Shown here: piece after piece, positions 17,887 to 26,236 of the stretch
Position numbering within the stretch: position 1 is the first letter of the stretch
How the letters are laid out: every line of letters starts with the position of its first letter
Assembly (NCBI RefSeq): GCF_029835735.1
Contig: NZ_JAOEAL010000001.1
Location: forward strand, 1,984,001 to 2,048,000
Length of the DNA stretch: 64,000 nt
Direction: 5' to 3'
Source of the DNA: Shewanella sp. GD04112
GTDB taxonomy: Bacteria; Pseudomonadota; Gammaproteobacteria; Enterobacterales; Shewanellaceae
Made by a program: the position numbers and the translations under genes
Notes under the pieces: generated by a model
The model's input: only the letters and a program-made list of their open reading frames with translations
Told to the model about the DNA's origin: nothing
The model's database searches: none

Positions 17887-18186
17887 ATGCAAGAAAACCT
17901 AATCAGATCTGCTATCGCGACGGCGCAAGATGGTGTGGCACGAGCCGATGGCCAGTTAACTGTCACCGATCAGATGGTTTGTTTTTCCCCCTACAATAAA
18001 ACCTTAGGACTTGGGCCATATCAACTGCAAAGAAAGGCTATCACCAAGGTTGAATCCTGTTGGGGTAAGGGCGGCGGCATTTTACCAGTGACTTCTGATG
18101 CGATAAAAATCACCTTGGATGATGGCAGCGTGTATCAATTTATTTTGGCCAATTCCCAAGAATGGTTGAATTTGCTCCGTCATTAG
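17887..18186 (+). CDS. Small hypothetical protein, possible PH/GRAM-like fold
   Basis: This 99-aa soluble protein has a strong ribosome site (GGAG, 8 nt before ATG). After an N-terminal helix (LIRSAIATAQDGVARAD) it consists of short beta strands (GQLTVTDQMVCFSPY, DAIKITLDDGSVYQFIL) and a final helix (SQEWLNLLRH). This resembles the small beta-sandwich plus helix of bacterial PH/GRAM-like proteins. The function is unknown, and it stands alone between unrelated genes. Confidence 0.65.
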   Translation: MQENLIRSAIATAQDGVARADGQLTVTDQMVCFSPYNKTLGLGPYQLQRKAITKVESCWGKGGGILPVTSDAIKITLDDGSVYQFILANSQEWLNLLRH

Positions 18187-18255
18187 TTCTGTGACTGCTC
18201 CATAAATGCTTATTCAGTCGACATATCTTGAGCGTGTGTTACCTAGATAGATTGC

Positions 18256-19155
18256 TTAGACGCTTTGCTTTGCGGCTAATTGGACTAGGTTTTCCCACAG
18301 TGCCTGCGCTACTGGGCCTAATGGCGAGTGTGGTGGGCGCATCACATAGTAATCGAGTTGGATAAGGTTTTGCCTTTCCCGCAGTTCCAGTGGTAATAGG
18401 CTTCCATCCGCTAGGGCTTGTTCCACCAAATAATGTGGTAATTTTCCCCAGCCCATGCCGCTCTGAATGAGCATTCTCTTTGTATAAAAATCATTAACGT
18501 ACCAACGGCGCTGTCCAGCTTGCACCCCAAATTCAATATTGGCGGTGCCAGTGCCAGTATCTTGGATCACAATTTGGTACTCGTTCACCAATTCGCGCAC
18601 ATGGCTCAGAGTGGGGTGTCGACTCAGTAAGCGCGGTGAGGCCACATCCAATAGACTGCCTGAAAATAAGTAAGCCAGCTCAAAATGGCTTGAGCGTATT
18701 GGCTCAATGCCGCCCGCTGAAATCGCAATATCGGCTTTGCCTTGATTTAAGGCTTCGAGCGCGCCGGTTAAATATTCTTGTTTAAGAATGATTTGAGTGT
18801 GAGGGAACTCATTTTGAGTTCGCTCTAGCATCGGCAAGATCCGGGTTAGATTAAAGGATGCTTCGAAGGCTAAGGTGATACTGGCCTCGTTACCTTTAGC
18901 TAAATGCTTAGCGACTTGTCGCATCTCCTGCGCTTCATTCAGCACACGCTGGGCGTATTGCAGCAGCTTTCGTCCCTCTTGGGTGAGCGTTAAGCGATAC
19001 CCTTGGCGGTCGAATAGCACTAAATCTAACTGGGATTCCAGCTGTTTAATGCTCTGACTGATCGCAGGCTGAGTCTTATGAAGTTTGTCACTGGCGGCTT
19101 TTAGCGAGCCCGCGAGGGCGACGGTATTGAACATCAGCAGTTGTTCTAAGGTCAT
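18256..19155 (-). CDS. LysR-family transcriptional regulator
   Basis: This is a LysR regulator of about 299 aa. The N-terminal helix-turn-helix covers residues about 3-60 (MTLEQLLMFNTVALAGSLKA, then KTQPAISQSIKQLE), followed by a periplasmic-binding-fold effector domain. ATG 19155 is preferred over an upstream in-frame TTG at 19173, because it matches where LysR proteins normally begin. It is divergent from the DoxX-like/dioxygenase pair, which is probably its target. The effector is unknown. Confidence 0.88.
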   Translation of the reverse strand: MTLEQLLMFNTVALAGSLKAASDKLHKTQPAISQSIKQLESQLDLVLFDRQGYRLTLTQEGRKLLQYAQRVLNEAQEMRQVAKHLAKGNEASITLAFEASFNLTRILPMLERTQNEFPHTQIILKQEYLTGALEALNQGKADIAISAGGIEPIRSSHFELAYLFSGSLLDVASPRLLSRHPTLSHVRELVNEYQIVIQDTGTGTANIEFGVQAGQRRWYVNDFYTKRMLIQSGMGWGKLPHYLVEQALADGSLLPLELRERQNLIQLDYYVMRPPHSPLGPVAQALWENLVQLAAKQSV

Positions 19156-19354
19156 GGCAAGGCTCTTAAACAAGTAAATAATTATTTTAGGAGATGTTAG
19201 ATATTATTCCATATTTATTTACTTTTTGTCGGCTCATAATTCCGTCCTATAGCAGTAGTGGGCTCAATGCGAGTCCACTACTTTGCGTTTAGGGTGCCGT
19301 TTAGCGAGGGTTCACGCTGAACAGGGTCTAAAAGAGATGAGTAATGAGGTAGTT

Positions 19355-19834
19355 ATGTCGATAAATCAATTATGTTTAGCTAAAGGCAATGAAGATAAAA
19401 CCGCGGCCGATACTGATCCTCAAAAACTCTTTATCTGTGCCAATACCTTAAATCGTGCGGCGGTGGTGGTGACGCTGGCGATGAGCATAGTGTTTTTATT
19501 CTCGGGTATGGGCAAGTTACTCAGTGTGCCGTTTTTCCATGTGCCCTTTAGCGTAATGAATTTGCCCACGGGTTTTGGCTATTTTATCGGTGTGATTGAA
19601 GTGCTGGGCGCCATTGGCATTGGCTGGCGTGAATATCGAGTCCTGTCGGCGACCGCATTACTGTCGGTGATGATGGGGGCCATTTACTACCACTTTAATT
19701 ACGAAACCACCCTGAGCGCGTTACCCGCACTGTCTTTATCTGCGCTGTTGTTTTTAATCATCAAGCTCGATGAAACCGTTGATAGATTAGTGCGTTTCCA
19801 ACGTCAGCTGGTGGACATGAAAGCGGCTTTCTAA
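19355..19834 (+). CDS. DoxX-like integral membrane protein
   Basis: This protein of about 159 aa has a polar N-terminus (about 35 residues) and four predicted membrane helices. The first is followed by the DoxX-type LFSGMGKLLSVPFF motif; later come FGYFIGVIEVLGAIGIG and SALLFLIIKLDE. ATG 19355 has GAGG 7 nt upstream and is preferred over TTG 19283 and ATG 19337. DoxX-like proteins are often paired with oxidoreductases, and here a ring-cleaving dioxygenase follows. The precise role is unknown. Confidence 0.75.
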   Translation: MSINQLCLAKGNEDKTAADTDPQKLFICANTLNRAAVVVTLAMSIVFLFSGMGKLLSVPFFHVPFSVMNLPTGFGYFIGVIEVLGAIGIGWREYRVLSATALLSVMMGAIYYHFNYETTLSALPALSLSALLFLIIKLDETVDRLVRFQRQLVDMKAAF

Positions 19835-19905
19835 TTCTTAGCCACAAGGCTGGCAAGATCTGATTTACAAGTGATAACTAACGGTTTAATCAAGAGAAGT
19901 TTATT

Positions 19906-20715
19906 ATGACGCACGCGAATTCCGCTTTAATGCCAGTGTTATTTGTTCCCCATGGTGGCGGGCCTTTACCGCTACTCAATGATGCAAATCATCGGGAGTT
20001 AAGGGCATTTTTATCCAAGGTTTCAGATACTATCCCAACACCCAAGGCCATTGTATTGGTGACGGCCCACTGGGAAGAGGCGCAGGTGACACTGTCGAGC
20101 CATCCCCATCCAGGCATGTTGTTCGACTATTATGGCTTTCCCCCTGAGGCATATACGCTTTCTTATCCCGCGCCCGGTGAGCCACAGCTTGCCGAAACGA
20201 TTGCTGGTTTGCTCAAGGCGAGTGGAATTGAGGTGCGGCTCGACAATCAGCGTGCCTTCGATCACGGCACCTTTGTACCACTTAAGTTGATGTATCCAGA
20301 AGTGAATATTCCTGTGGTGCAGATGTCTTTAGTGCAGCACCTGGACCCGAGTACCCATATCGCTATCGGTGAAGCATTAGCATCATTACGCACCCAAGGA
20401 ATATTGATTGTGGGTTCTGGTATGTCGTTTCACAATATGAGGGCGTTTTTCTCCAGCGATCCTAAGGTGTTGCCTCGCAGCAAAGCGTTTGATACTTGGT
20501 TAACGAATGTGGTGACATCAGGCGATAACCACGCCAAGGCACAATTAATCGATTGGCAATCGGCGCCTGAGGCACGTTTTAGCCACCCAAGGGAAGAACA
20601 CTTAATCCCTTTACATGTGTGTTTTGGGGCGGCGCATTTGCAGACGCCAAAAGCCACGCATCAATTTAGTGGTGTGTTATTAAACACCGCAATATCGGGT
20701 TATCTCTGGTCTTAA
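19906..20715 (+). CDS. Extradiol ring-cleavage dioxygenase, DODA/YgiD type
   Basis: This 269-aa class III extradiol dioxygenase-fold protein has the histidines expected for metal binding in the YgiD/4,5-DOPA dioxygenase family: PHGGGPLP near residue 15, VTAHWE near 53, SGMSFHNM near 175 and PREEHLIPLH near 230. The physiological catechol substrate is not evident. It probably shares a transcript with the DoxX-like gene 71 bp upstream, under the divergent LysR regulator. It ends in a strong terminator. Confidence 0.85.
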   Translation: MTHANSALMPVLFVPHGGGPLPLLNDANHRELRAFLSKVSDTIPTPKAIVLVTAHWEEAQVTLSSHPHPGMLFDYYGFPPEAYTLSYPAPGEPQLAETIAGLLKASGIEVRLDNQRAFDHGTFVPLKLMYPEVNIPVVQMSLVQHLDPSTHIAIGEALASLRTQGILIVGSGMSFHNMRAFFSSDPKVLPRSKAFDTWLTNVVTSGDNHAKAQLIDWQSAPEARFSHPREEHLIPLHVCFGAAHLQTPKATHQFSGVLLNTAISGYLWS

Positions 20716-20730
20716 TTTGCCCCTAAAAGC

Positions 20731-20778
20731 AAAAGGTTCGTCATGTTGCGTATTAAACGCATCGTGACGAACCTTTTT
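20731..20778. terminator. Bidirectional terminator between dioxygenase gene and menA
   Basis: A 13-bp stem (20731-20743 with 20765-20777) with an inner TGCG/CGCA extension carries T-runs in both directions, between two convergent genes. Confidence 0.9.
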
Positions 20779-20869
20779 GTATTTTAAGCTTAGTCTATTT
20801 TTACCTAGCCGCCCTGTGGGCTGGTTTTTAACTCAACTCTGGGGCAATCCCGAAACCTTGATATCCTGT

Positions 20870-21745
20870 TTAGGCGGTAAACACCAATCCCACACTGAAT
20901 AGGGTGCTGAAAATCATAGTGAGTTTTGCCGTGCGTCCCAATAGTGGATTGAGCGCCTCACCGGATACTGCATAGAAATCGCTGCTAAGTTTACGAGCGA
21001 TAAGCAGGGATAAGCCCGCGAGCAGTACTGGTAAGCCCGGCAGAATGCCCAGTAAGAATCCCGCTATCACTAACCCAAAGGGCAAGTAAATTAACGCTTG
21101 ATACAAGACTTTGGCCTGCGCCTCGCCAATCCTAACTGCGAGCGTATGTTTGCCTGCTTGGGTGTCGGTACGAATATCACGGGTGTTGTTGACCAACATA
21201 ATGGCGGCGTTAAATAAGCCAATTGCACAGCCAAGTAGCCAAGCATTCAAATTAGTGTCACCCGCCTGCAAATAATAACTGCCGACCACGGCGACTAAGC
21301 CAAAAAACACAAAGGCGGCGACTTCACCTAGCCCGTGTGATGCCAAAGGATAAGGGCCGCCGCTGTAGCCGAGGGCGCCTAAAATTGCCGCTGCCGCTAA
21401 AATCGCAATCGGCCAGCCGCCATGCCAAATCAAATATGAGCCCACGGTTAATGCCAGCACTAAGCATAGGATCATGGCATTACGGACTTTATGGGGGGGG
21501 ATCATACCACTTTGGGTCACGCGTACCGGCCCGATCCGTTCGGCGGTATCGATGCCGTTTTTAAAATCAAAGTAGTCATTGGCGAGGTTAACGGCGATCT
21601 GCAATAGGATGGCACACAACATCGAGGTGGCGGCAATTAACCAGCTAAAACGTTCAAGGTGCAGTGCCAGAATATTACCGATTAATAGGGGACCGATTGC
21701 CGCGGGTAAGGTGCGGGGTCTAATGGCTAAAATCCAAGGATTCAT
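20870..21745 (-). CDS. menA: 1,4-dihydroxy-2-naphthoate polyprenyltransferase
   Basis: This inner-membrane UbiA-family prenyltransferase (291 aa) attaches the polyprenyl chain to DHNA in menaquinone synthesis, needed for anaerobic respiration. The first prenyl-diphosphate motif is NLANDYFDFKNGIDT and the second is NNTRDIRTDTQAGKHT. PWILAIRPRTLPAAIGP at the N-terminus is typical of MenA rather than UbiA. About eight membrane helices are predicted. It stands alone with a weak ribosome site. Confidence 0.93.
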   Translation of the reverse strand: MNPWILAIRPRTLPAAIGPLLIGNILALHLERFSWLIAATSMLCAILLQIAVNLANDYFDFKNGIDTAERIGPVRVTQSGMIPPHKVRNAMILCLVLALTVGSYLIWHGGWPIAILAAAAILGALGYSGGPYPLASHGLGEVAAFVFFGLVAVVGSYYLQAGDTNLNAWLLGCAIGLFNAAIMLVNNTRDIRTDTQAGKHTLAVRIGEAQAKVLYQALIYLPFGLVIAGFLLGILPGLPVLLAGLSLLIARKLSSDFYAVSGEALNPLLGRTAKLTMIFSTLFSVGLVFTA

Positions 21746-22077
21746 GATGTCCAGTCGTTATCTGAAAAAAGAATTGGGTAGTGAACAGCGCCATAGCATA
21801 ACAAGAATTTGCCTTAAAGTGAGTACTATCTAATACACGCATGTAACAGAGTTTGAATTGGCGCACAGATGTTTCGCTTTTAGGGGAAAGATTTGCCGCC
21901 AAGTTCAAAGAAAATCTATAGGGGCTGTGCTTTTATAGCCTATGTTGCTCCCGCATGTTCGTGAGTGAAGCTAGCTAAGTTTATCGAGATTTAAACCCCA
22001 AGGTTAAGTGCCTCAATAGGACTTTACTGAGGTGAAATGAGCTCGTCACGTTTATGTTAAAGATAAGGACCGGTGGG
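21746..22077. other. Divergent intergenic region menA / short-chain dehydrogenase
   Basis: About 330 bp separate the divergent starts of menA and the dehydrogenase. It must hold both promoters, but I see no convincing consensus pair, dyad or conserved leader. Only the ribosome site AAGGA at 22065-22069 stands out. Confidence 0.4.
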
Positions 22078-23031
22078 ATGCGTTTCGATAATCAAGTGGC
22101 GTTGGTAACGGGAGCAGGCTCCGGGCTAGGGAGAGCCTATGCCATTATGTTGGCTGAGCGGGGCGCCAAATTGGTATTAGTTGACCAACCTAAGGGACGT
22201 CCATCCCAAGGCGAGGCATTGAGGGCAACTAGCTCTTCTAACTTAACTCAGGTAACTAACGCAGAACTGCAGCAAACCCATGAGGCCATTTTGAAGCTCG
22301 GGGGAGAATGCCTGTATTTTGAAGTGGATGTTAGCCAGCAGGATGACGTCAAGGCGATGGTACATCGCCTACAGCAAGATTGGCAACGCGTGGATATTTT
22401 GATCAATAACGCCGGGGTTTACGGCGCGTGCTCCTTCGAGCATATCCAACAAGCCGACTGGCAGCGACAGTTTGATGTGGATGTGCATGGCAGCTTTTAT
22501 CTGACTCAAGCAATTTGGCCGCTAATGAAGGCCCATGGCTATGGCCGAATTTTGATGACTACTGGAGTGTCGGCGTTGTTTGGCGACTTACATCAAGTCC
22601 CGTTCAGCGCCGCCAAGATGGCCCTCGTCGGTATGGTTAATAGCCTTGCTTTAGAGGGCGAGCAATATAACATCCATATCAATAGCCTGTGCCCGCAGGC
22701 ACTCACGGCCATGACCCATAAACACTTAGCCCCAGCGATTCAACCGCTGTTTTCCTTTGATACGGTCACGGCGACCATGGCATTTTTAGTCAGCCATGCC
22801 GCACCGAATGGCCAACATTTGCTCGCGGGGGCGGGCAGCGTGAGTCATGGGATGTTTGCCGAATTTCAGTCCATCTATTTCAGTGAGGGGCTGTGCACAC
22901 CCGATAAACTGGTCAAGTTCTGGCCTGAGTTGCATTATGCCTTTCCGATTAATCTGCATACCTGCGGCGAAGATAAAGTGCTGGCTTGGTCAAAACAGAG
23001 TGCCCTTGAGCATCATATTAAGATTGAGTAG
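22078..23031 (+). CDS. Short-chain dehydrogenase/reductase, multifunctional-enzyme-2-like
   Basis: This NAD(P)-dependent oxidoreductase has about 317 aa. It shows the Rossmann TGAGSGLGRAYA motif near residue 12, NNAG (LINNAGVYG) and the catalytic triad region with Ser in TTGVSALFG and a shifted SAAKMALVG. The normal YxxxK tyrosine is replaced: the frame reads QVPFSAAKMAL where Y is expected to be four residues before K, giving FSAAK. That is a possible loss of the general acid. The N-terminus resembles the dehydrogenase part of peroxisomal multifunctional enzyme type 2. ATG 22078 has AAGGA 8 nt upstream. The long C-terminal tail (past 250) has no recognised domain. Confidence 0.8.
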   Translation: MRFDNQVALVTGAGSGLGRAYAIMLAERGAKLVLVDQPKGRPSQGEALRATSSSNLTQVTNAELQQTHEAILKLGGECLYFEVDVSQQDDVKAMVHRLQQDWQRVDILINNAGVYGACSFEHIQQADWQRQFDVDVHGSFYLTQAIWPLMKAHGYGRILMTTGVSALFGDLHQVPFSAAKMALVGMVNSLALEGEQYNIHINSLCPQALTAMTHKHLAPAIQPLFSFDTVTATMAFLVSHAAPNGQHLLAGAGSVSHGMFAEFQSIYFSEGLCTPDKLVKFWPELHYAFPINLHTCGEDKVLAWSKQSALEHHIKIE

Positions 23032-23145
23032 TGTTTTGGGCGGGCTGAAGCAACAAGATGCAATAAGCTATCGACTCTCTACTGGTCAGCCCTAGTCTAA
23101 CTGAGTTACCCTTGGGCATTAGTTGCTAATTTTCAGTAGGATCCC

Positions 23146-24012
23146 ATGAGTCAGGTATTAGACGATCTCTTATCATTATTATCCCTCGAGCAAATTGAAA
23201 TCGGGCTGTTTCGTGGTCAAAGCCAAGACTTAGGATTTGGGCATGTATTTGGTGGCCAAGTGATGGGGCAGGCCCTGAGCGCCGCTAAGCAAACTGTTCC
23301 AGCCGAGCGTAAAGTGCATTCGCTACACTCTTATTTTTTACGCGCAGGGGATGAAAAGCTACCCATAGTCTATGAAGTTGAGAATATGCGAGACGGCGGC
23401 AGTTTCAGTGCCAGACGCGTGAGCGCAATACAAAAGGGACGGCCGATTTTTCATATGACCTGCTCCTTCCAAGAACCCGAGGCGGGCTTTGACCATCAGG
23501 CCAAAATGCCTGAGGTGCCGGGCCCTGAAGGCTTATTAAATCAAAATGAGCTGGCAATGACCTTAAGGGATAAAGTGCCCGCGCGCATTCTCGAAAAGTT
23601 TATGGAAGACGCGCCGATTGAGATGCGGTTAGTCAATCCTTTGCATCCCTTCGCGCCCAAAGAAACCGAACCTTATCGCTATGTGTGGCTAAGGGCGAAT
23701 GGGCCAATGCCAACGGATGCGCATATTCACGAGTATTTGCTGGCCTACGCCTCTGACTTTAACTTTTTAGTCACGGCGGCTCAGCCTCATGGGGTGTCGT
23801 TTTTAACACCAGGGATCCGCATGGCAACAATCGATCATGCGATGTGGTTCCATCGCCCAATTAATATGGGAGAATGGTTGCTCTACAGTATCGACAGTCC
23901 AACCGCCAGCGGTGGACGAGGTTATGTACGAGGCCAATTTTTTAATCAGCAGGGTGAGCTTGTCGCATCGACGACCCAAGAGGGGCTGATCCGTATGGTA
24001 AAAGGAAGTTAA
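23146..24012 (+). CDS. tesB: Acyl-CoA thioesterase II
   Basis: This 288-aa double hot-dog thioesterase hydrolyses medium- and long-chain acyl-CoA. Typical TesB segments are FGGQVMGQALSAA, HSLHSYFLRAGD and, in the second hot-dog, TIDHAMWFHRP, where the Asp is the catalytic residue. SPTASGGRGYVRGQFF contains the Ser/Thr position and GELVASTTQEGLIR contains the Gln. The gene overlaps nothing and is followed 1 nt later by the ybaY-like gene, the same pairing as in E. coli. Confidence 0.93.
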   Translation: MSQVLDDLLSLLSLEQIEIGLFRGQSQDLGFGHVFGGQVMGQALSAAKQTVPAERKVHSLHSYFLRAGDEKLPIVYEVENMRDGGSFSARRVSAIQKGRPIFHMTCSFQEPEAGFDHQAKMPEVPGPEGLLNQNELAMTLRDKVPARILEKFMEDAPIEMRLVNPLHPFAPKETEPYRYVWLRANGPMPTDAHIHEYLLAYASDFNFLVTAAQPHGVSFLTPGIRMATIDHAMWFHRPINMGEWLLYSIDSPTASGGRGYVRGQFFNQQGELVASTTQEGLIRMVKGS

Positions 24013-24013
24013 T

Positions 24014-24418
24014 ATGTTGATGAAAATAAAGTTGTTTCTTTCATTCTTACTGGTGTCATTTGCCTTAAGTGGCTGCGTGACGGTTCAACCCGATCCTCCG
24101 GTGGTGGTGAATGGAGCTGCGGGCTATTTGGAAAAAATTCTCCTGCCCCAAGGCAGTGAAATTACCATTGCGATTATCGATTTGAACACGCCCGGCGTCA
24201 TCATTGCCCAAAAGAGCTTTAATATCGCTCGGGCGCCTGTGCCGTTTAAGTTCTTATTACCGGCGCAATCTATCGATAAACGCATTAATTACGGCGTAGT
24301 GGCCATGATCAAGTATCAGGACAAGGTGATTTTTCAAACCTATGACCGCTTCCCCGTGATTAATAATGATAAATACACCACTGAAGTATTGATGAAAGCG
24401 GTTCGCACTGAGCCCTAG
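24014..24418 (+). CDS. ybaY: YbaY/YscW-family outer-membrane lipoprotein
   Basis: This 134-aa lipoprotein has a signal peptide with lipobox LSGC (Cys21 counted from ATG 24014). The mature part is a small beta-sandwich of the YbaY/YscW type, with strands such as GSEITIAIIDLNTPG, the conserved PVPFKFLLPAQSI and a final YTTEVLM strand. ATG 24014 lies 6 nt after AAGGAA inside the tesB end, so it is translationally coupled to tesB. E. coli ybaY neighbours tesB too. The molecular role is unknown. Confidence 0.8.
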   Translation: MLMKIKLFLSFLLVSFALSGCVTVQPDPPVVVNGAAGYLEKILLPQGSEITIAIIDLNTPGVIIAQKSFNIARAPVPFKFLLPAQSIDKRINYGVVAMIKYQDKVIFQTYDRFPVINNDKYTTEVLMKAVRTEP

Positions 24419-24466
24419 GCTGAGTGTTTTAAAGCCTATTTGCAGGATACGTGATTGCATTTTATC

Positions 24467-24495
24467 GAAAAGGGGAGTTAATCCCCTTTTTTATT
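24467..24495 (+). terminator. Terminator of tesB-ybaY
   Basis: An AAAAGGGG/CCCCTTTT stem (24468-24475 with 24483-24490) with a 7-nt loop is followed by TTATTTTT. The IS200-type element begins a few bases later. Confidence 0.85.
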
Positions 24496-24503
24496 TTTAG
24501 CTC

Positions 24504-25098
24504 AAAACCACCTACTTCAGTAGGTGGTTATCATCATTTGAGGCTTTGCCTGTATACCTACCCAAGTTAAATGCATCTTTGATTTTTAGCGAAGTCAAAA
24601 GAGGCAAATAACATGAGTAGATACGAGCAAGCATCGCATGTGTTCTGGCGATGTCAATATCATATAGTCTGGACACCAAAGTACCGCTTTCGGATATTGA
24701 AAGGTAATGTCGGAAAAGAGGTTTATCGATGCATTCAGGTTTATTGCCATCAAATGGGATGCATAGTCATGGAGCTAAATGTTCAAGTTGACCATGTCCA
24801 TTTAGTGCTGAAGGTACCTCCGAAGATATCTATATTGAATTTAATGGGGGCGTTAAAAGGTAAGATAGCGTTGAAAATATTCAGTAAATTTCCTTACCTA
24901 CGTAAGAATAAACTTTGGGGAAATCATTTTTGGCAGAGAGGATACTTCGTCGATTCGATTGGAATTAACGAGGAAATAATCCGTAGATACGTTAGGCATC
25001 AAGAGAAAGTAGAGCGGCAAGAGCAGGGTCAACTTGCTCTTGAATAAAGGCCCCCTTTTAGGGGGTTAAAACAAAGCCACCTTCTTCAGAAGGTGGAT
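24504..25098 (+). mobile_element. IS200-type insertion sequence (IS200/IS605 family, tnpA only)
   Basis: The element is about 600 bp with one transposase gene and no tnpB. Instead of terminal inverted repeats it has a subterminal hairpin at each end with the same TTCA loop. The left one is a perfect 10-bp stem (24506-24515 with 24520-24529); the right one is an 8-bp stem (25077-25084 with 25089-25096). This is the arrangement single-strand-transposing IS200 elements use for end recognition. A CCCCC/GGGGG terminator (25051-25065) follows the gene. Exact ends cannot be fixed without an empty site. It lies in the intergenic region between ybaY and a LysR gene and breaks no gene. Confidence 0.88.
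24613..25047 (+). CDS. tnpA: IS200-type Y1 HUH transposase
   Basis: This 144-aa TnpA is of complete length. The HUH metal-binding motif is His61-Val-His63 (VDHVHLVL), the catalytic tyrosine is Tyr126 (RRYVRHQE), and the conserved GALKGK and FWQRGYFVDSIG stretches match IS200 TnpA. It nicks and rejoins single-stranded ends recognised through the hairpins. All key residues are intact, so the element may be active. The leader between the left hairpin and ATG contains a weak CTTTGA/TCAAAAG fold that could mask the ribosome site, as known for IS200. Confidence 0.92.
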   Translation: MSRYEQASHVFWRCQYHIVWTPKYRFRILKGNVGKEVYRCIQVYCHQMGCIVMELNVQVDHVHLVLKVPPKISILNLMGALKGKIALKIFSKFPYLRKNKLWGNHFWQRGYFVDSIGINEEIIRRYVRHQEKVERQEQGQLALE

Positions 25099-25114
25099 TC
25101 TTTACTGCTTTGCG

Positions 25115-25996
25115 TTAACGGTTTTTCATTAAAAATTCCACAAAGGCGCGGTCGGCTTGGCTGACGGGGCGCTGCTTTTTCCACGCGATATGCAGATTTA
25201 AAAACACCGGTGGGTCAAAGGGTTTGGCGAGAATGTCGTCTTTTGGGCTGATGGCCATTTCGAGCACGCTAGTGATCCCAAATCCCTGGGAGACAATCTG
25301 TTTAATTAAGTTAATCAGGTTAGTCTCAAAGGCAATATTGGGCTTTTTACCCAATTCTTTGGCCTGGGAGAGGATCCATTCCCGGTGGAAATAGCCAGTT
25401 TTAAACATCACTAATTCATGGTCAAAGAAGTCGTTGAGGCTGACGGCAGGATGATCGGCGAGCGGGTGCTCGGCGCCCATGGCGATCACCATCTGCTCAC
25501 GGATCAACAATTGGCTATCGAAGTCACTCTGTAAATCTTGGGCGGTAATGATGGCGATATCCACTTCTTCCTGCTGTAACATCCGTAGCGCGTCACGGGT
25601 ACCGCCTTCAAACAGTGACAGCTTTAGCTCGGGATATTGATGGCGAAAGGCCATAAGTCGAGAGGGCAGATAGAAGGAGCCCAGCATGCCTGGCACCGCT
25701 ATCCGCACTTCCCCTGAGGTGAGATTCGCCATAGCGCGGATTTGCGCTTCGGCCTGTTTGATTTGTTTTAGGATTAAAGTGGCATGTTGATGCAGCACTA
25801 AGCCTTCGGCGGTGAGCGCGAGGTGCTTGTCATTCTTATTACTAGTGCGATTAATCAGTGTCACCCCAAGCGACTGCTCGAGCCGTTTAATGCTTTGGCT
25901 TAGGGCCGGTTGCGCCATATTGAGCTTCTTGGCCGCGGCGGTAAAACTGCCAGTATTGGCCAGTGCATCTAAATGTTTAAGTTGGCGTATATCCAT
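25115..25996 (-). CDS. LysR-family transcriptional regulator
   Basis: This is a 293-aa LysR regulator. The HTH at residues 1-60 is very regular (MDIRQLKHLDALANTGSFTA, KLNMAQPALSQSIKRLE), and the effector domain follows. It is divergent from the MFS exporter at 26237, with an AT-rich 180-240 bp spacer, so it probably controls that exporter as ynfL/ynfM-like pairs do. The effector is unknown. Confidence 0.88.
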   Translation of the reverse strand: MDIRQLKHLDALANTGSFTAAAKKLNMAQPALSQSIKRLEQSLGVTLINRTSNKNDKHLALTAEGLVLHQHATLILKQIKQAEAQIRAMANLTSGEVRIAVPGMLGSFYLPSRLMAFRHQYPELKLSLFEGGTRDALRMLQQEEVDIAIITAQDLQSDFDSQLLIREQMVIAMGAEHPLADHPAVSLNDFFDHELVMFKTGYFHREWILSQAKELGKKPNIAFETNLINLIKQIVSQGFGITSVLEMAISPKDDILAKPFDPPVFLNLHIAWKKQRPVSQADRAFVEFLMKNR

Positions 25997-26236
25997 GATT
26001 ATTCATCTTTTATGCTGGATTGTATCTATGCTCGAGAGCACTGTGCTCTAAGGGTTAATAATGCGCTACAACCCAGTACAGTCGTATCTCGCATTGCTTG
26101 GCCGATAACAGAGTGTATCGCAACTGTTAGCTATAACAAAAATCAATAATTTCAATATAAATTATCTATTATTGTTATGTTATGCCCGGTGCTAATCTTT
26201 GTCTATCCTGAGAGTGATGCGTTATCGAGGCCAAAA

